From: Diphasiastrum complanatum
Taxonomy: Eukaryota > Streptophyta > Lycopodiopsida > Lycopodiales > Lycopodiaceae
DNA: 64,000 nt
Direction: 5' to 3'
Assembly (NCBI GenBank): GCA_029204225.1
Contig: CM055094.1
Location: 5,012,063-5,076,062 of the forward strand
Positions within the stretch are counted from its first letter, which is position 1, and each line of letters opens with the position of its first letter. The position numbers were made by a program, and so were the translations under genes. The notes beneath the pieces were generated by a model. The model was not told where the DNA came from and ran no database searches. It saw only the letters and a program-made list of their open reading frames with translations. This document shows, in pieces, positions 1 to 9,463 of this stretch.

Positions 1-1471
1 GCTGAAGAATTTGCTCATGGATACTCTTGCCAAAATCCAGTGCTGCTAAGCTAGCACAAGCATTTAGGGCAGCGATAAAGGTCACAGAACTTGGCTCTAT
101 ATTTCTCTGCTGCATTTCACTAAACAATTGGAGTGCTCTCGCCCCCTGCCCATACTTCACGTGTCCAGCTATCATAGCACTCCAAGAAACCACATCTGGT
201 GATCGCATGTTGTCAAAAACTAAGCAGGCATCTTCGATGCTCCCACATTTACTGTACATGTCAATCAGGCAACTCCCCATGGTCAATTCGGACTCCAGTC
301 TTCTTTGTCTTACTTGAGCATGTACTTCTCGGCCTTCTTGCAATGCCGATAAACTAGCACACGCATTGAGGACACCCAGAAAGGTTACTTTGTCTGGCTG
401 CACCTGTTCCTGTTGCATGCGTTTGTACAATTCCAATGCACTCTTTCCTTCCTCACATTTAACAAGGCCAGTAATCATGGCATTCCATGCAACCACATTC
501 TCTTTTGACATACTGTTGAATACTTTCCACGCGTCAGGTAAACTCTTGCATTTGCAATACATGTCAATCAGGCAGCTTCCCACCACAACATCCAAGTGCC
601 AACCATTTTGAATGAGCTCTGAATGAGCACACCTTCCTTCTTCCAATGCCCCTGTGGCAGCACACGCATTCAGGACAGCCAGAAAAGTGACCCTGTCTGG
701 CTTTGAATGATGCTGATGCATCTGTTCAAAAAGTTTCAAAGCCTTTTCTCCCTGCCCACAGTTGGCATAGCCGCCAATGAAAGTGCTCCAAGTGACCACA
801 TCACGCTCTGACATATTGTTGAACTGCGTGCATGCATCCTCCAAGCTGCCACATTTGACATACATGTTAATCAGGGAATTGCCCACAACAATGTCTCCAT
901 TGCATCTGCTTTGGATAATCAATTCATGAATACGTCTGCCCTCCTCTAGTGCACCTAAACTGGCACATGCATTAAGAAGGCCAACATATGCAATGCGATC
1001 TGGCTCGAGTCCTTCCAGCTGCATCTGTTGAAACAGTTGCAATGCCTTTTCCCCTTGCCCGGCCTTAACGCAACATCCAATCATACCACTCCAAGACACA
1101 ATATCTCGAGTTGGCATATTATTGAACACTCTAAATGCTTCCTTTACGCTTCCACATTTGCTATACATGTCAACCAGACAACTTCCAACAAATATGTCAG
1201 AGTCACACCCGCTTTTTATGATGTGTGAGTGGATGCATATTCCCTCTTCAAGTGCTGCTAGATTGCTACATGCCTTTATGGCAGGAATGAAAGTGAACTT
1301 GTTCAAATGTGCTCCATCTACTTGCATTTGCCGATATAACTCCAGCGCTTTTTGGTCTTGCCCATCCTTCACATATCTGCCAAGCTTGATATTCCAAGAG
1401 AACATACTGCTTTGTATTGTACCTGGCTTTATAATAGCAAGTTCTACTTTTACCCACTCAGGAGTTGCCAT
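1..1471 (-). CDS. PLS-class pentatricopeptide repeat (PPR) protein, 3' end outside window
   Basis: Reverse-strand frame open for about 490 codons from the ATG at 1471 to the window edge, without introns or frame breaks. It encodes five successive ~101-residue modules, each with a VSWN/VSWS-type helix (for example IVSWSGM, VVTWSTF, VVAWNAM, VVSWSAM), a KALxLFxxMQ helix, a TFxxxLNACAS helix, and GSCLIDMYxKCGS. These are the P, L and S motifs of plant PLS-class PPR proteins, which bind organellar RNA one base per repeat and usually specify C-to-U (in ferns also U-to-C) editing sites. The E and DYW domains, if present, lie left of the window. The first in-frame upstream stop is a TAG near 1535; about 20 codons between it and the ATG are open, so an upstream exon with a transit peptide is possible. 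Family assignment is secure; RNA target and organelle are unknown. Confidence 0.93.
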   Translation of the reverse strand, partial: MATPEWVKVELAIIKPGTIQSSMFSWNIKLGRYVKDGQDQKALELYRQMQVDGAHLNKFTFIPAIKACSNLAALEEGICIHSHIIKSGCDSDIFVGSCLVDMYSKCGSVKEAFRVFNNMPTRDIVSWSGMIGCCVKAGQGEKALQLFQQMQLEGLEPDRIAYVGLLNACASLGALEEGRRIHELIIQSRCNGDIVVGNSLINMYVKCGSLEDACTQFNNMSERDVVTWSTFIGGYANCGQGEKALKLFEQMHQHHSKPDRVTFLAVLNACAATGALEEGRCAHSELIQNGWHLDVVVGSCLIDMYCKCKSLPDAWKVFNSMSKENVVAWNAMITGLVKCEEGKSALELYKRMQQEQVQPDKVTFLGVLNACASLSALQEGREVHAQVRQRRLESELTMGSCLIDMYSKCGSIEDACLVFDNMRSPDVVSWSAMIAGHVKYGQGARALQLFSEMQQRNIEPSSVTFIAALNACASLAALDFGKSIHEQILQ

Positions 1472-1539
1472 TGCATCAATCCACAAGGCCTCCCGTGACT
1501 TCTTGTGCTTGAAGTCAGGGTGCCCAAAGTTACCCTAAT

Positions 1540-2100
1540 TCCAAAAAGCCCAAATCTAGGTATGATCAGCGAGGTTTCCAGCTTTGAATAAGCAATTTAT
1601 CAAGTAGAACACACTAAATCTTGCTGTTTGATGGCTTTTTCTTCACCTTGTCTAACCTGTGATCCCACCACTGTGAAGGATCCCAGAAAAATTTCCTCCA
1701 GAGTTCCTCTACTTTCCGATTTTTCCCTGTCAAAAACCGAAAAGGCAGAGTCATTCTTTGAGCAAGGTTGTTGCTTTACCTTTGAGAATAATGGCTATCA
1801 AAACATCGAAGTATTCCAAACGAGCAAAATGCCTAAGCTGGATTTTATAAGAAAGTTGGCTGTATAGTTACTTTCACAATTGGAATCAACACACTGGTAT
1901 AGCATTTGACATAAGAGATTTCTGTGCAGCATAGTGTAAAGCACTTGGGAAAATTCAATGCTGATGCAATACAGCATAATTTGATTTCTGCTAGTGCAAA
2001 AAGGGATGTAAAAGCAAGCTACAGAGTAAAACATTGAAAGAAAACAATGGCTTCCTTCCACAAGGACTGCTACTTCTTAAAAAGCGATCTACCGGGAAAC
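1540..2100. other. 5' flank of the PPR gene, no gene seen
   Basis: Upstream region of the minus-strand PPR gene. Short frames exist but show no family signal and no consistent codon pattern. It presumably holds the promoter and leader of that gene. Confidence 0.4.
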
Positions 2101-2104
2101 AATC

Positions 2105-2870
2105 ACTAGAATAGATCTACGGATGCTCCAACCGTTGCTCTTCCCTGCATATCTACAACAGAATGAGAGGATGTGGACAACCTGCATCAACCACTTGGGT
2201 AGCACTGGAGTCCCACTGAATCTGCTTAGAAGCTCTGCAGTGTGTCCCGGAGTGGTACTTCCATCCAGGCGCTCGGGAACAAGCCTCTACTGCCTTCCAA
2301 TTGCCCACCAAATCCCCATGCTCCCAAACCATGACGTGTTTAGGCACCATCACCAAAAAAGGACTCATCAGCAGAGACACCACTGAAAAGATCCACTAGT
2401 GAGAACACAAATGCTTGAGGAATCGCTTCATTTGTACTTGATAGTCTCAAAAGCAGAGCAGCAGACTGTTTTGTTCAAAACACAGAACAACTCATAGCAT
2501 TCCTTCAGCCTGTATCGCCATAGCAGCTAAAACAACAAAACAAAGAGGAGAGAGAGATGCAAGCATCATGGATCGCCACACAACCAAGAGAAGATATGGT
2601 GAGGAGGGGTAAAGGCCATCTGGGAAGGTGCCCTTAGAAAGTTTAAAGACCGACCCTCAGGCTTTGCCCTTGGGCCAAGGCCTAGAAAGTGTATTAGTTG
2701 GTGAATACTCATTTGGATAGAGGAGAGAGATAACTGAAATGTTCACATGAAATGAATATAAGGAATGAAGAGTGCAGATCTAATAGATTGAAAGCATTTG
2801 ATTGGAAATAATTGCATGCGGTGACGGCTATCGCTGGTTGAGTTTAATCTCACTTAATACGGTTCCGAGC
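2105..2870 (-). repeat. Dispersed repeat A, copy 1 (inverted relative to copy 2)
   Basis: Reverse complement of the sequence at about 13370-14445, with clear similarity that I judge by eye at roughly 80-90 percent. Shared landmarks include the GGGCAATTGGAAGGCA, GATTCAGTGGGACTCCAGT and GTAGATATGCAGGGAAGAGCAA blocks, and a G/C-rich GCCCTTGGGCCAAGG palindrome. This copy lacks about 430 bp present in copy 2 (13700-14130). Both copies contain a short matching frame (LVGNWKA...CSRAPGWK), but changes between copies do not convincingly favour coding, so I treat it as a non-coding mobile repeat of unknown class. Confidence 0.75.
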
Positions 2871-3560
2871 TTTCGTCTCCTATTTTCTAGGTTTTTCAAA
2901 GTTTTCAAGATGCTCATTAACAAATGGATTTGAGCTGAGCATCGAATTCCAACATAATGCTTATTAGTGGAAATGCATCAGACAAAGTTTTTGCAGTTAC
3001 TCAGAGATAGTTTAGAGTACGCGGTTTCATCCGCTATTGTTTTGTGCATCACTGACTTTGTACATGCTACTTACCGAATCAATCCATCTTCTTATTGCGT
3101 TCAATATTATGTCAGAATGTATGCTTCTCTATAGTTATCAGAAATGATAAATCTCTTATTGTTTCATAATGATTTCAAAGTTAGTTGCTAAAAGATCAAA
3201 TGTGTCATCATAGCTTTGTTTAGTTTTTGACAGGCGTGTAGTCATGCATAAGGAAGAAGGTTCACTGCGCTCGATAGTTCGTTCATAGACTTCGTCTTAT
3301 CAACTCTTCCTCTCCCTTCCTTCTTCCAACACAATTACCTCACACTATCTAGGCATCATAAAATGAAGCCTGAGATCAATAAATTATACATAGAGAGAGA
3401 GAGAGAAACTAACTTTCTAGAAAGAGAATTCTAGAGAGAGAAATTTGTGCTTTAGTAGCTTGGTCTAAGCACTTATTGTGAGAGGATGTGCTAATTCACA
3501 CCATAGCTATAGGGGGATGCGGATTGTGACTCAGGACGAGCTCCAACCAAATCTTGTCCT
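2871..3560. other. No gene recognised
   Basis: Ordinary AT-rich sequence with a short GA run near 3390-3445. No frame, RNA gene or element end could be supported. Confidence 0.4.
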
Positions 3561-3569
3561 GGTGCTTGA

Positions 3570-3705
3570 AGAAACAAAACGTTTCTATTACCAAAGCTTT
3601 ACTAGCTTTCAGCCCTCAGTCTGACAAAAAGACACGAAGTGAAGATGTTCGCCAACATTACGAAAAAACATGAAGCGAAAATGTTCGCGAACACCCTGAA
3701 AAACA
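3570..3705 (+). repeat. Copia 3' untranslated fragment, copy of 10895-11010
   Basis: About 130 bp that match, in the same orientation, the segment following the RNase H frame of the Copia element at 9.5-11.6 kb. Shared blocks are ACAAAACGTTTC, TTCAGCCCTCAGTCTGAC and two GCGAAAATGTTCGCGAAC-like palindromes. It is a detached scrap of the same retrotransposon family. Confidence 0.7.
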
Positions 3706-3719
3706 AATGTTGAGCTTAT

Positions 3720-4330
3720 GCTTCCATTATCAAAGATGGAAAAAAAAATAAAGGTAAATGGGTGTCACTCGATCAAGACTTGGAAGCCAGTGGACATTCA
3801 AAACGAAAAAATATTGAAATTATATAAAATGATGTCGTTTTGACATGTGTTGAGGTGGAAGAAGATTGGAGTCTAAACTACATCCGGCGGGAACTATTGC
3901 TCCTACAAGATGATGTACTTTCAGACTTCAGATTCATTTTCAATGGTAAACTCGTAAGTAACTGTAAACACTCGATCTTTTATGAGTAGTTTCAATCAAA
4001 ATTTTCTAATACAATCTCTGTACTAATTGTAACTAACTTTGTATTAGTTTTATGCAGGTACGTAAAAGACATGAGCCCGAGATCAAATGCAGAGATATTG
4101 GCGAAACAATCCAACTTATGGAAGAACATTGAGATTCACTATCAGCAAATACATGCCAATCATCATGTCTTTTTATCAATATAGAAAATTGCATTCCAGT
4201 ATTACACTATGGACACAACCTGATTGTAAGAATCTATATTGATATCAATAAAAAAACCTATAAACAAGTTGTTTACATGTAAAATGATTGTATCTTTTTT
4301 TTTTTTTTATGTATCTCTATTTACAAATAT
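3720..4330. other. No gene recognised
   Basis: AT-rich sequence downstream of the Ulp1-like unit. It contains poly-A/T runs (4288-4310) and no supportable gene; it may hold the 3' end of the minus-strand unit. Confidence 0.35.
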
Positions 4331-4334
4331 ATCT

Positions 4335-5544
4335 CTATTCAATCAATTTTTCTATATTTTCTTTATCAGTATTAGGAACTGATAAGGGAACAACTCCATC
4401 TATAATCTCGTCCTCCTTTGTTTGGGGAAGGGCCTCAATGCCTTTTAAGACAAGAGGAATCTCTGTTATAATATTGCATTCCTTTGTATTAGGAAGGACT
4501 TTTATTCCTTTTTGATCATATAAAATAAAATCTGCATCCTGAGCAACCTGAAAGACTGTTAAGGCAAGAGCAGCTTCCTTTTGAGGGCCCTCAATCCTAA
4601 GTGCAACGCTTATATCGTACTGGGCATAGGTTTTGATCAACTCTTGCCAAAATATACATCATCAGGACTCAAGAGTGAACTGTCATCACAAAACACGAAA
4701 ATCAGCAAATTACAAACAATGATAGTAAAAAAAATTGAATCAGAATGAAAGGAACAATGAATGAACAGAATATAACCTTTTCAATACCTACATCCACTTG
4801 TAAATTATACCACTCAAAAAATAGCTTCGTATTGTACAAGACGAACCATGCACAACTAAAAGCGTCGTTTTGCTTTACACACTGCATATATAAAACAAAA
4901 ATTAGTAATATTATGATAGAAATTTTATTTATGCTATGACAATACATTTGAATTAAAAAAAGAATACAAGCATATTAAAGATAAATTGAATATACCTTGA
5001 GAGATCTAATGGTTATCTCTCCAATTGAAGTTGCCATTGTCGGTATTTCCCGAACGGCATCATGAAGTAGAGAATTAAATTCTCTATGTGTATTTGTAAC
5101 TGAGTTTAATTTTACACAGAAAAAATTTGATACTCCCTCCTTATTTATCTTTATAGAAAGAATGTTCAGGCTCCAATGCCGACTACAACAACCAAAATAC
5201 AAATATCGATAAATCCATATTTACGAAAGAATTCCTTACTTATTAAAACAATGAAGCATACAACAATCCTGATTAAAGCAACAATGACAAAAGAGCAATC
5301 CTTACTTATTTTCATATGGAATCAAATAAAATTTCGCCACAGGACTGCATTCAATAAAATAGACAGCTTCTCAAAATTGGCTTCTTTCGCCTTTATCGCT
5401 CCCATGAAAAATGAACTAACAACAAAAACTGTACCATACTATTCTGCAAAAAAGATACTCCGGCTTCTATTATTACATCTAAAATTTCTGAGGTTTTATC
5501 TTTCAGCTTGGCACAAAATTTGGGACCTAATCTAAAGCTTGTAC
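4335..5544 (-). pseudogene. Ulp1/C48-like cysteine protease, spliced, probably damaged
   Basis: Several minus-strand exons read together as the core of a Ulp1/SENP-type (C48) protease. One exon at about 5306-5344 encodes FYLIPYEN; GTAAG then TGTAG borders lead to an exon at 4996-5182 starting RHWSLNIL, with the catalytic His at 5176-5178. GTATA/TGCAG borders lead to an exon at 4788-4881 with VKQNDAFSCAWFV, giving the oxyanion Gln and the nucleophile Cys (4852-4854). All junctions keep phase. Further upstream, 5345-5440 encodes VFVVSSFFMG, like the helix before the Ulp1 core, but joins the next block only after a one-base shift. The downstream exon (4335-4640) carries three degenerate ~22-residue repeats with KGIxxLPxTKE and ends in a stop. 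The family normally cleaves SUMO or related ubiquitin-like tags; in plants it also occurs inside DNA transposons. The usual catalytic Asp appears as Asn (KLNS). Exon borders at both ends are uncertain. Confidence 0.6.
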
Positions 5545-5592
5545 AAAAAAATTGCCGAGAAGATCAATTTTATTAGCTAGGTAGGTCTCGTA

Positions 5593-6392
5593 TTAATTAT
5601 AATGGTCAAAATCAAAATAAACCTGGGCTGGATCGTATGGAATTCTAACAAAAAGATTATGTATAGGAGCAAAAACAAAAGCGGAAACAATATTTACAGA
5701 TTTCTCTGTTATTTTGTCCAGCTCCTCTTGGGTAATCAACACTTTTGGTGATGACACCTGCTGAGAAGCTGGATGAATAACAGGAGGCAAAAGGGGTGAA
5801 GATTCTTGATCTGAGTCAGATTCTCCAACATCTGACTCAGAGCTCAGAAAGATACAAGGTCTCTTGGCTGGGATACGTCTAGGACGAAGAGAAGCAGCTG
5901 GCCTTCGAGATACAGCCTTTTTGAGGACAGGATGCTTCCTCTTCCTCCTAGAGGTAGTCGGCAAGTCGGTTTTATCCAGTTGCAAGTCTCTAGAGGTGCT
6001 GGCATATCAACATGCAGACTAGAATATCGGTCCCGAAGCCTTTTGAGAATGACGAAATCCTTTGGCATGATGGTGACACGCTTACCATGCACTGCCAAAA
6101 GACAAGTATCCTCAAAAAACTGGGACAGAAAATCTTCTGCAACACCCTGTAAGGCCTGCATGGCTATCACGGCCAAACGAACATTCAGCCCAAGTGACAC
6201 AGTGACATTCCTTACAAATCGGCCGAAAGGAGCTCTAGGGATCAACAATTCAGTTGATCTCTGGAGTTTTCTAATCTCCCTCAACCAGACCTGCTTCCTG
6301 CCACGTCTATGGCCAGTACCAGGGGGAACACGAGAATGGGATGGTTGTACAATGGTTATGGCACGGGCAATGGATTTGGTCCTGGCCATCAT
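5593..6392 (-). pseudogene. Histone H3-like protein with long charged C-terminal tail, one apparent frameshift
   Basis: From the ATG at 6392 the frame starts MMARTKSIARA and then shows the H3 fold: LREIRK, STELLI, PF.RFVR, ALQ...AE, FEDT, KRVTIMPKD. Loop 1 has the canonical H3 length, not the longer CENP-A form. The N-tail is about 13 residues shorter than H3; Lys4 is kept but the Lys9 position is Ala. The fold ends near 6020. The frame then drifts to a stop at 5844, while the overlapping frame (open from about 6005 to 5593) gives a coherent tail: a basic stretch with SRRKRKHP, an acidic SSESDVGESDSD segment, then IPYDPAQ and a candidate CAG/GT donor at 5622/5623. I infer a one-base indel near 5985-6005 joining fold and tail. 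The Ulp1-like exons lie directly downstream on the same strand, so one fused gene is possible. The H3 relation is secure; the fusion is not. Confidence 0.75.
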
Positions 6393-6467
6393 TCTCAAAA
6401 GAAGAAAATTACAAACAAAATTTGAACAAAAGCAAAGATCTACACAGAATATTTTACGAAACAGGAT

Positions 6468-7183
6468 GCGTGTTCGAAAGCGATATTGGACTACCAGCGG
6501 TATCGGTCTTGAGCGCACTGTGAGAGGGCAGAAGCGTGAACGGTGAGAGAGCACGCTTGAGAGCGATATTGGGAGCGAAAATCAAAAATTCTGTGAAAAA
6601 AAATGAAAATTCTGAAGACTTATATATACGAAATTTTTGCATGTGTGAAAAGATGGCCGAGACATGTGTCGTCAGCCAATTGGTCCACGTGAAATGTCCG
6701 TATTGACAATGATGAATCAATTATGAGGCCACGTGGGCTGGGACACATACACCAATCCGTTTTCGACGTGTGTCATTCTAGCTCGTGACACATGTCAGAT
6801 CAATCATTCAAGGTACGGCACATTAATTTTGACCAATTACAACTCGACACGTGTTCCTTCGCTACTCCTCCACACGTGCAAATTTTTTTTTATATAAATA
6901 GGTCTTTTCCGGCTCAGATTTTCACGCAAATTTATGATTTTTTGGCCAGATATCGATTTCGAACGCGCAGTTTGCACTGATAACCCTTCGTTGACTAATT
7001 TGCGTCTGGAACCGATACTGCCTCGTCTGGTATCGCATTCAAGCACGCATTGCATCTCCTTTCTTTCGTGCTCTGTGCTCTTGCGCTCGGATCCGATACT
7101 CCAATTTGTAATATCTCTCTCAAGCGCACCTTGCCTTGACGTGCTTGCCTGATCTACAATTTGCGCTTGAGAGTGATATTTGG
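6468..7183. promoter_or_regulatory. Mirrored divergent promoter between H3-like unit and unit 2
   Basis: Two TATA boxes face away from each other: TATATATA at 6621-6628 for the minus unit and TATATAAA at 6891-6898 for the plus unit. Both are preceded by a near-identical CACACRTGCAAA block and followed by GTCTT and a TTTTCAC...GATTTT leader, so the two arms look like an inverted duplication. Between them lie four CACGTG cores (6686, 6730, 6848, 6873) and CCAAT/ATTGG motifs. The leaders carry a recurring TATCGCTTTCGAACACGC-like motif on both arms. Bidirectional transcription is inferred, not shown. Confidence 0.6.
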
Positions 7184-7211
7184 AATTTTATGTCTGTTGT
7201 TTCTGATTAAA

Positions 7212-8717
7212 ATGTCTAACTTTTATTCTAGTTTGCTTTCTTTTTTTCATAAATTTGGTATTACTGATAGTTTGGAGTAGTTCAAATCTCTTTTTTCTCC
7301 TTTTCTTTTTATTCTTCCTTCTATAACTGAGGGCCTTGGTGTGGAGGTATTTTCTGAGATATATCTCAGATTTAAGTCTCTGCTCAGTACTCCGTTATTC
7401 AGATCTCATAATAAGGACATGATTCATTATCACGACCATGTGGCACTCGACAAGCATATCTATAAAGCTAAGCTTGACAGAATATTTACCAAGTTACATA
7501 ATAATTTCAAGTCTGTAGATGAGTGCCCAATTCATAATAAAAAATGTAGATTTGTTGATTTTCAGTCTGCTTGTGTTTTTTTCTTTTGTTAAATATTTCT
7601 GACAATTCGGAGGCTATCCCTTCCACTTCTGAAGCTGCTTCTTCGAGTGGTACAAAGTCTGAAAAGTCAAAGATTGTAGATATAGATACTTTTTTTATTG
7701 ATACGAGCGTTAATTTAGATGATTGTTCTAATTTTGATCCTGCTCGAAATAGGTGTTTATAGGCCCTAGAACACCCACTACCCTTTCTCCTTCTGATAAA
7801 TCTTTGATCACTTTGCCTAATTTAATATAGATAATAATTCCTTTTTGACAATATCGGATATATCGAATCTTTTTGACTTCACTGAAGCTGAGACTCTTTG
7901 CATTTTGAGCAAAGAGCTTGATAAATTTTCGGATATAATTGATTTTGATGCTGATGATCTTCTCCCTGGTGTTGACGATGTACATAATGATAAGTTTTAT
8001 TCAGGGAAAGATTGCTTGAAAATGGCTGTGAAGAAAATGCGCAACAAAGAAGATGATCTACCTTCTGAGGAGGAGTTTCTTGGAATCCAAAGTCAATTTG
8101 GTTTTCCACAACCGTCTATTCACCAACAATATTGGCATCGAAAGGTGGACATAATATTGATGGAGAGACAGCAATCAGGGAAGACAATTTCAAATGCGTA
8201 AATTTTTGTATCTTATCATGTACTAGTAGATTCGTTTTGTCAGATTATATACTGGAGCTTACTTTGTTTTCTATCATTTCAGAAAACAATTTTCCTTGAT
8301 GATTTCGCAATTCGTCGAGGAGGGCGGAGATCTTCTGCCGGAGAATTTTCAAGAGATCATGCACTGGGGCACTATCTGAAGTTTTTCAAGAATAATGAGA
8401 TAAGTGTTGCCCATTCAAAGTTTCATCAACATGGTGAAACTATGATTATGGCAATCAAAGAACTCTCATTTTCTTGGAGGACATAATTTCAATAAGGTGC
8501 AATAAATAATTTTTGTAAAGAAAACCATTGCGGTTAGAATTTTAGGATATGGACCAGTGAATTCCATGCAGATCATCTCATTTTGCATTGTATGCTGCTA
8601 ACGTTGATCTGAGTAAGCATGAAAACTATGAGCTATTGGATCCATACGAAAAAAGAAAATTGTTGCATGATTCTAAGTTGCAACTTTCATTGGAGAAAAT
8701 ATCGGAAGCAGATTAGA
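7212..8717 (+). pseudogene. Unknown spliced unit 2, divergent partner of the H3-like gene
   Basis: Not recognised. From the ATG at 7212 one frame runs to 7592 with a single TAG at 7278-7280, encoding HYHDHVALDKHIY and DECPIHNKKCRFVDFQ. Later blocks are a Ser-rich acidic stretch (7600-7760), an acidic Asp/Glu-rich block (about 7830-8200; DFDADDLLPGVDD), and a block after a TTTCAG acceptor at 8282. The last exon, from about 8574, ends in LEKISEAD and the TAG at 8715-8717. The region 8283-8500 is open in different frames in succession, so either splicing is complex or indels have broken it. The coding look comes from long open blocks with plausible GT..AG borders and a TATA box at 6891. No domain can be named; function is unknown. 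Confidence 0.4.
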
Positions 8718-9437
8718 TATTGCTGAATTGTACTTTGTAGATATTTTTATTTAATACACAAAATTGTATTGTGTGTCTATAGCCTATTGGCTTGTATAAA
8801 TTTGCATGCTTTTTGAAATTCTTTATAATCCGTCGATTTTGTATTATGACGAATTTGGATTCTTTTGTAAAACCATTGGAAAAGTTGCAGTATATAGCTG
8901 GTTTTTGTGCTAGTCCTGCCGTGTTGTGTACTTTTATGCGATGACCATATGCTAAGACTTCAACTATTTCTTGCAAAGAATGTCGAATGATGTTGTAATA
9001 TGTGTTGCATGTCATAAGAACATAATCTAAATTAGTACCAAAAGTATCTAATTTAATTGCACATATTTGTCTATCGTAGTGTAAAATCAAAATCTTACCA
9101 TATAATGTGCTATATGATCAACACCCCATGCACTTTGAACTACATTCACAAATTCATTGTTTGTTTTCTGTATCATTTGTACATCAGTATTTGAAAATTT
9201 ATCTTTTCTCAAGTATATCACCATGTTGTCTAACTTTTTCCAAACTTCTACTTTGTGTATACGATTTGATAAAAATCTTCGAGCTTTAGATCCTCCAATG
9301 CTCGGCTTGCATGGAATATTTCCTGTTTTACTTGATAGCTTGTCATCTTTTTTTATTTTAACGTGGCCTTTATGTAAGCCTGCTTTGGACAACACATCCT
9401 CTAATCTGGAAATAGCTTCCTTCGTAGAGGCCTCCAT
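8713..9437 (-). pseudogene. Unknown unit 3, convergent with unit 2, one frameshift
   Basis: Not recognised. The ATG at 9437 opens a Lys-rich frame (MEASTKEAISRLEDVL..., with SKARRFLSNRIHKVEVWKKL) that stops just after 9099. The next frame is open from there to 8713, with CAIKLDTFGTNLDYV and HSLQEIVEVLAYGHRIK. The two frames read on smoothly after a one-base shift near 9095, and the alternative 28-base intron is too short to be credible, so a single damaged gene of about 240 residues is likely. Its end meets the stop of unit 2 tail to tail. Its 5' side is cut close to the Copia fragment that starts at 9464, so the promoter may be lost. Confidence 0.4.
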
Positions 9438-9463
9438 TACCAGATAAGTGAAAGATTGTAAAA

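Noticed and set aside
27-1538. Plus-strand frames over the first PPR gene
   Set aside because: They are antisense shadows; the reverse strand gives one continuous PPR protein.
5176-5535. Plus-strand 119-codon frame
   Set aside because: Antisense to the Ulp1-like exons, which have matching splice borders and catalytic motifs.
5593-6392. H3-like gene as centromeric CENP-A
   Set aside because: Loop 1 has the canonical H3 length and the N-terminus keeps ARTK, both unlike CENP-A.
5932-6546. Plus-strand 204-codon frame
   Set aside because: Antisense to the H3-like gene, whose fold is unmistakable.
6393-6554. N-terminal extension of the H3-like frame to 6554
   Set aside because: The MMARTK start fits histone H3 and the TATA box at 6621; the extension is more likely leader.
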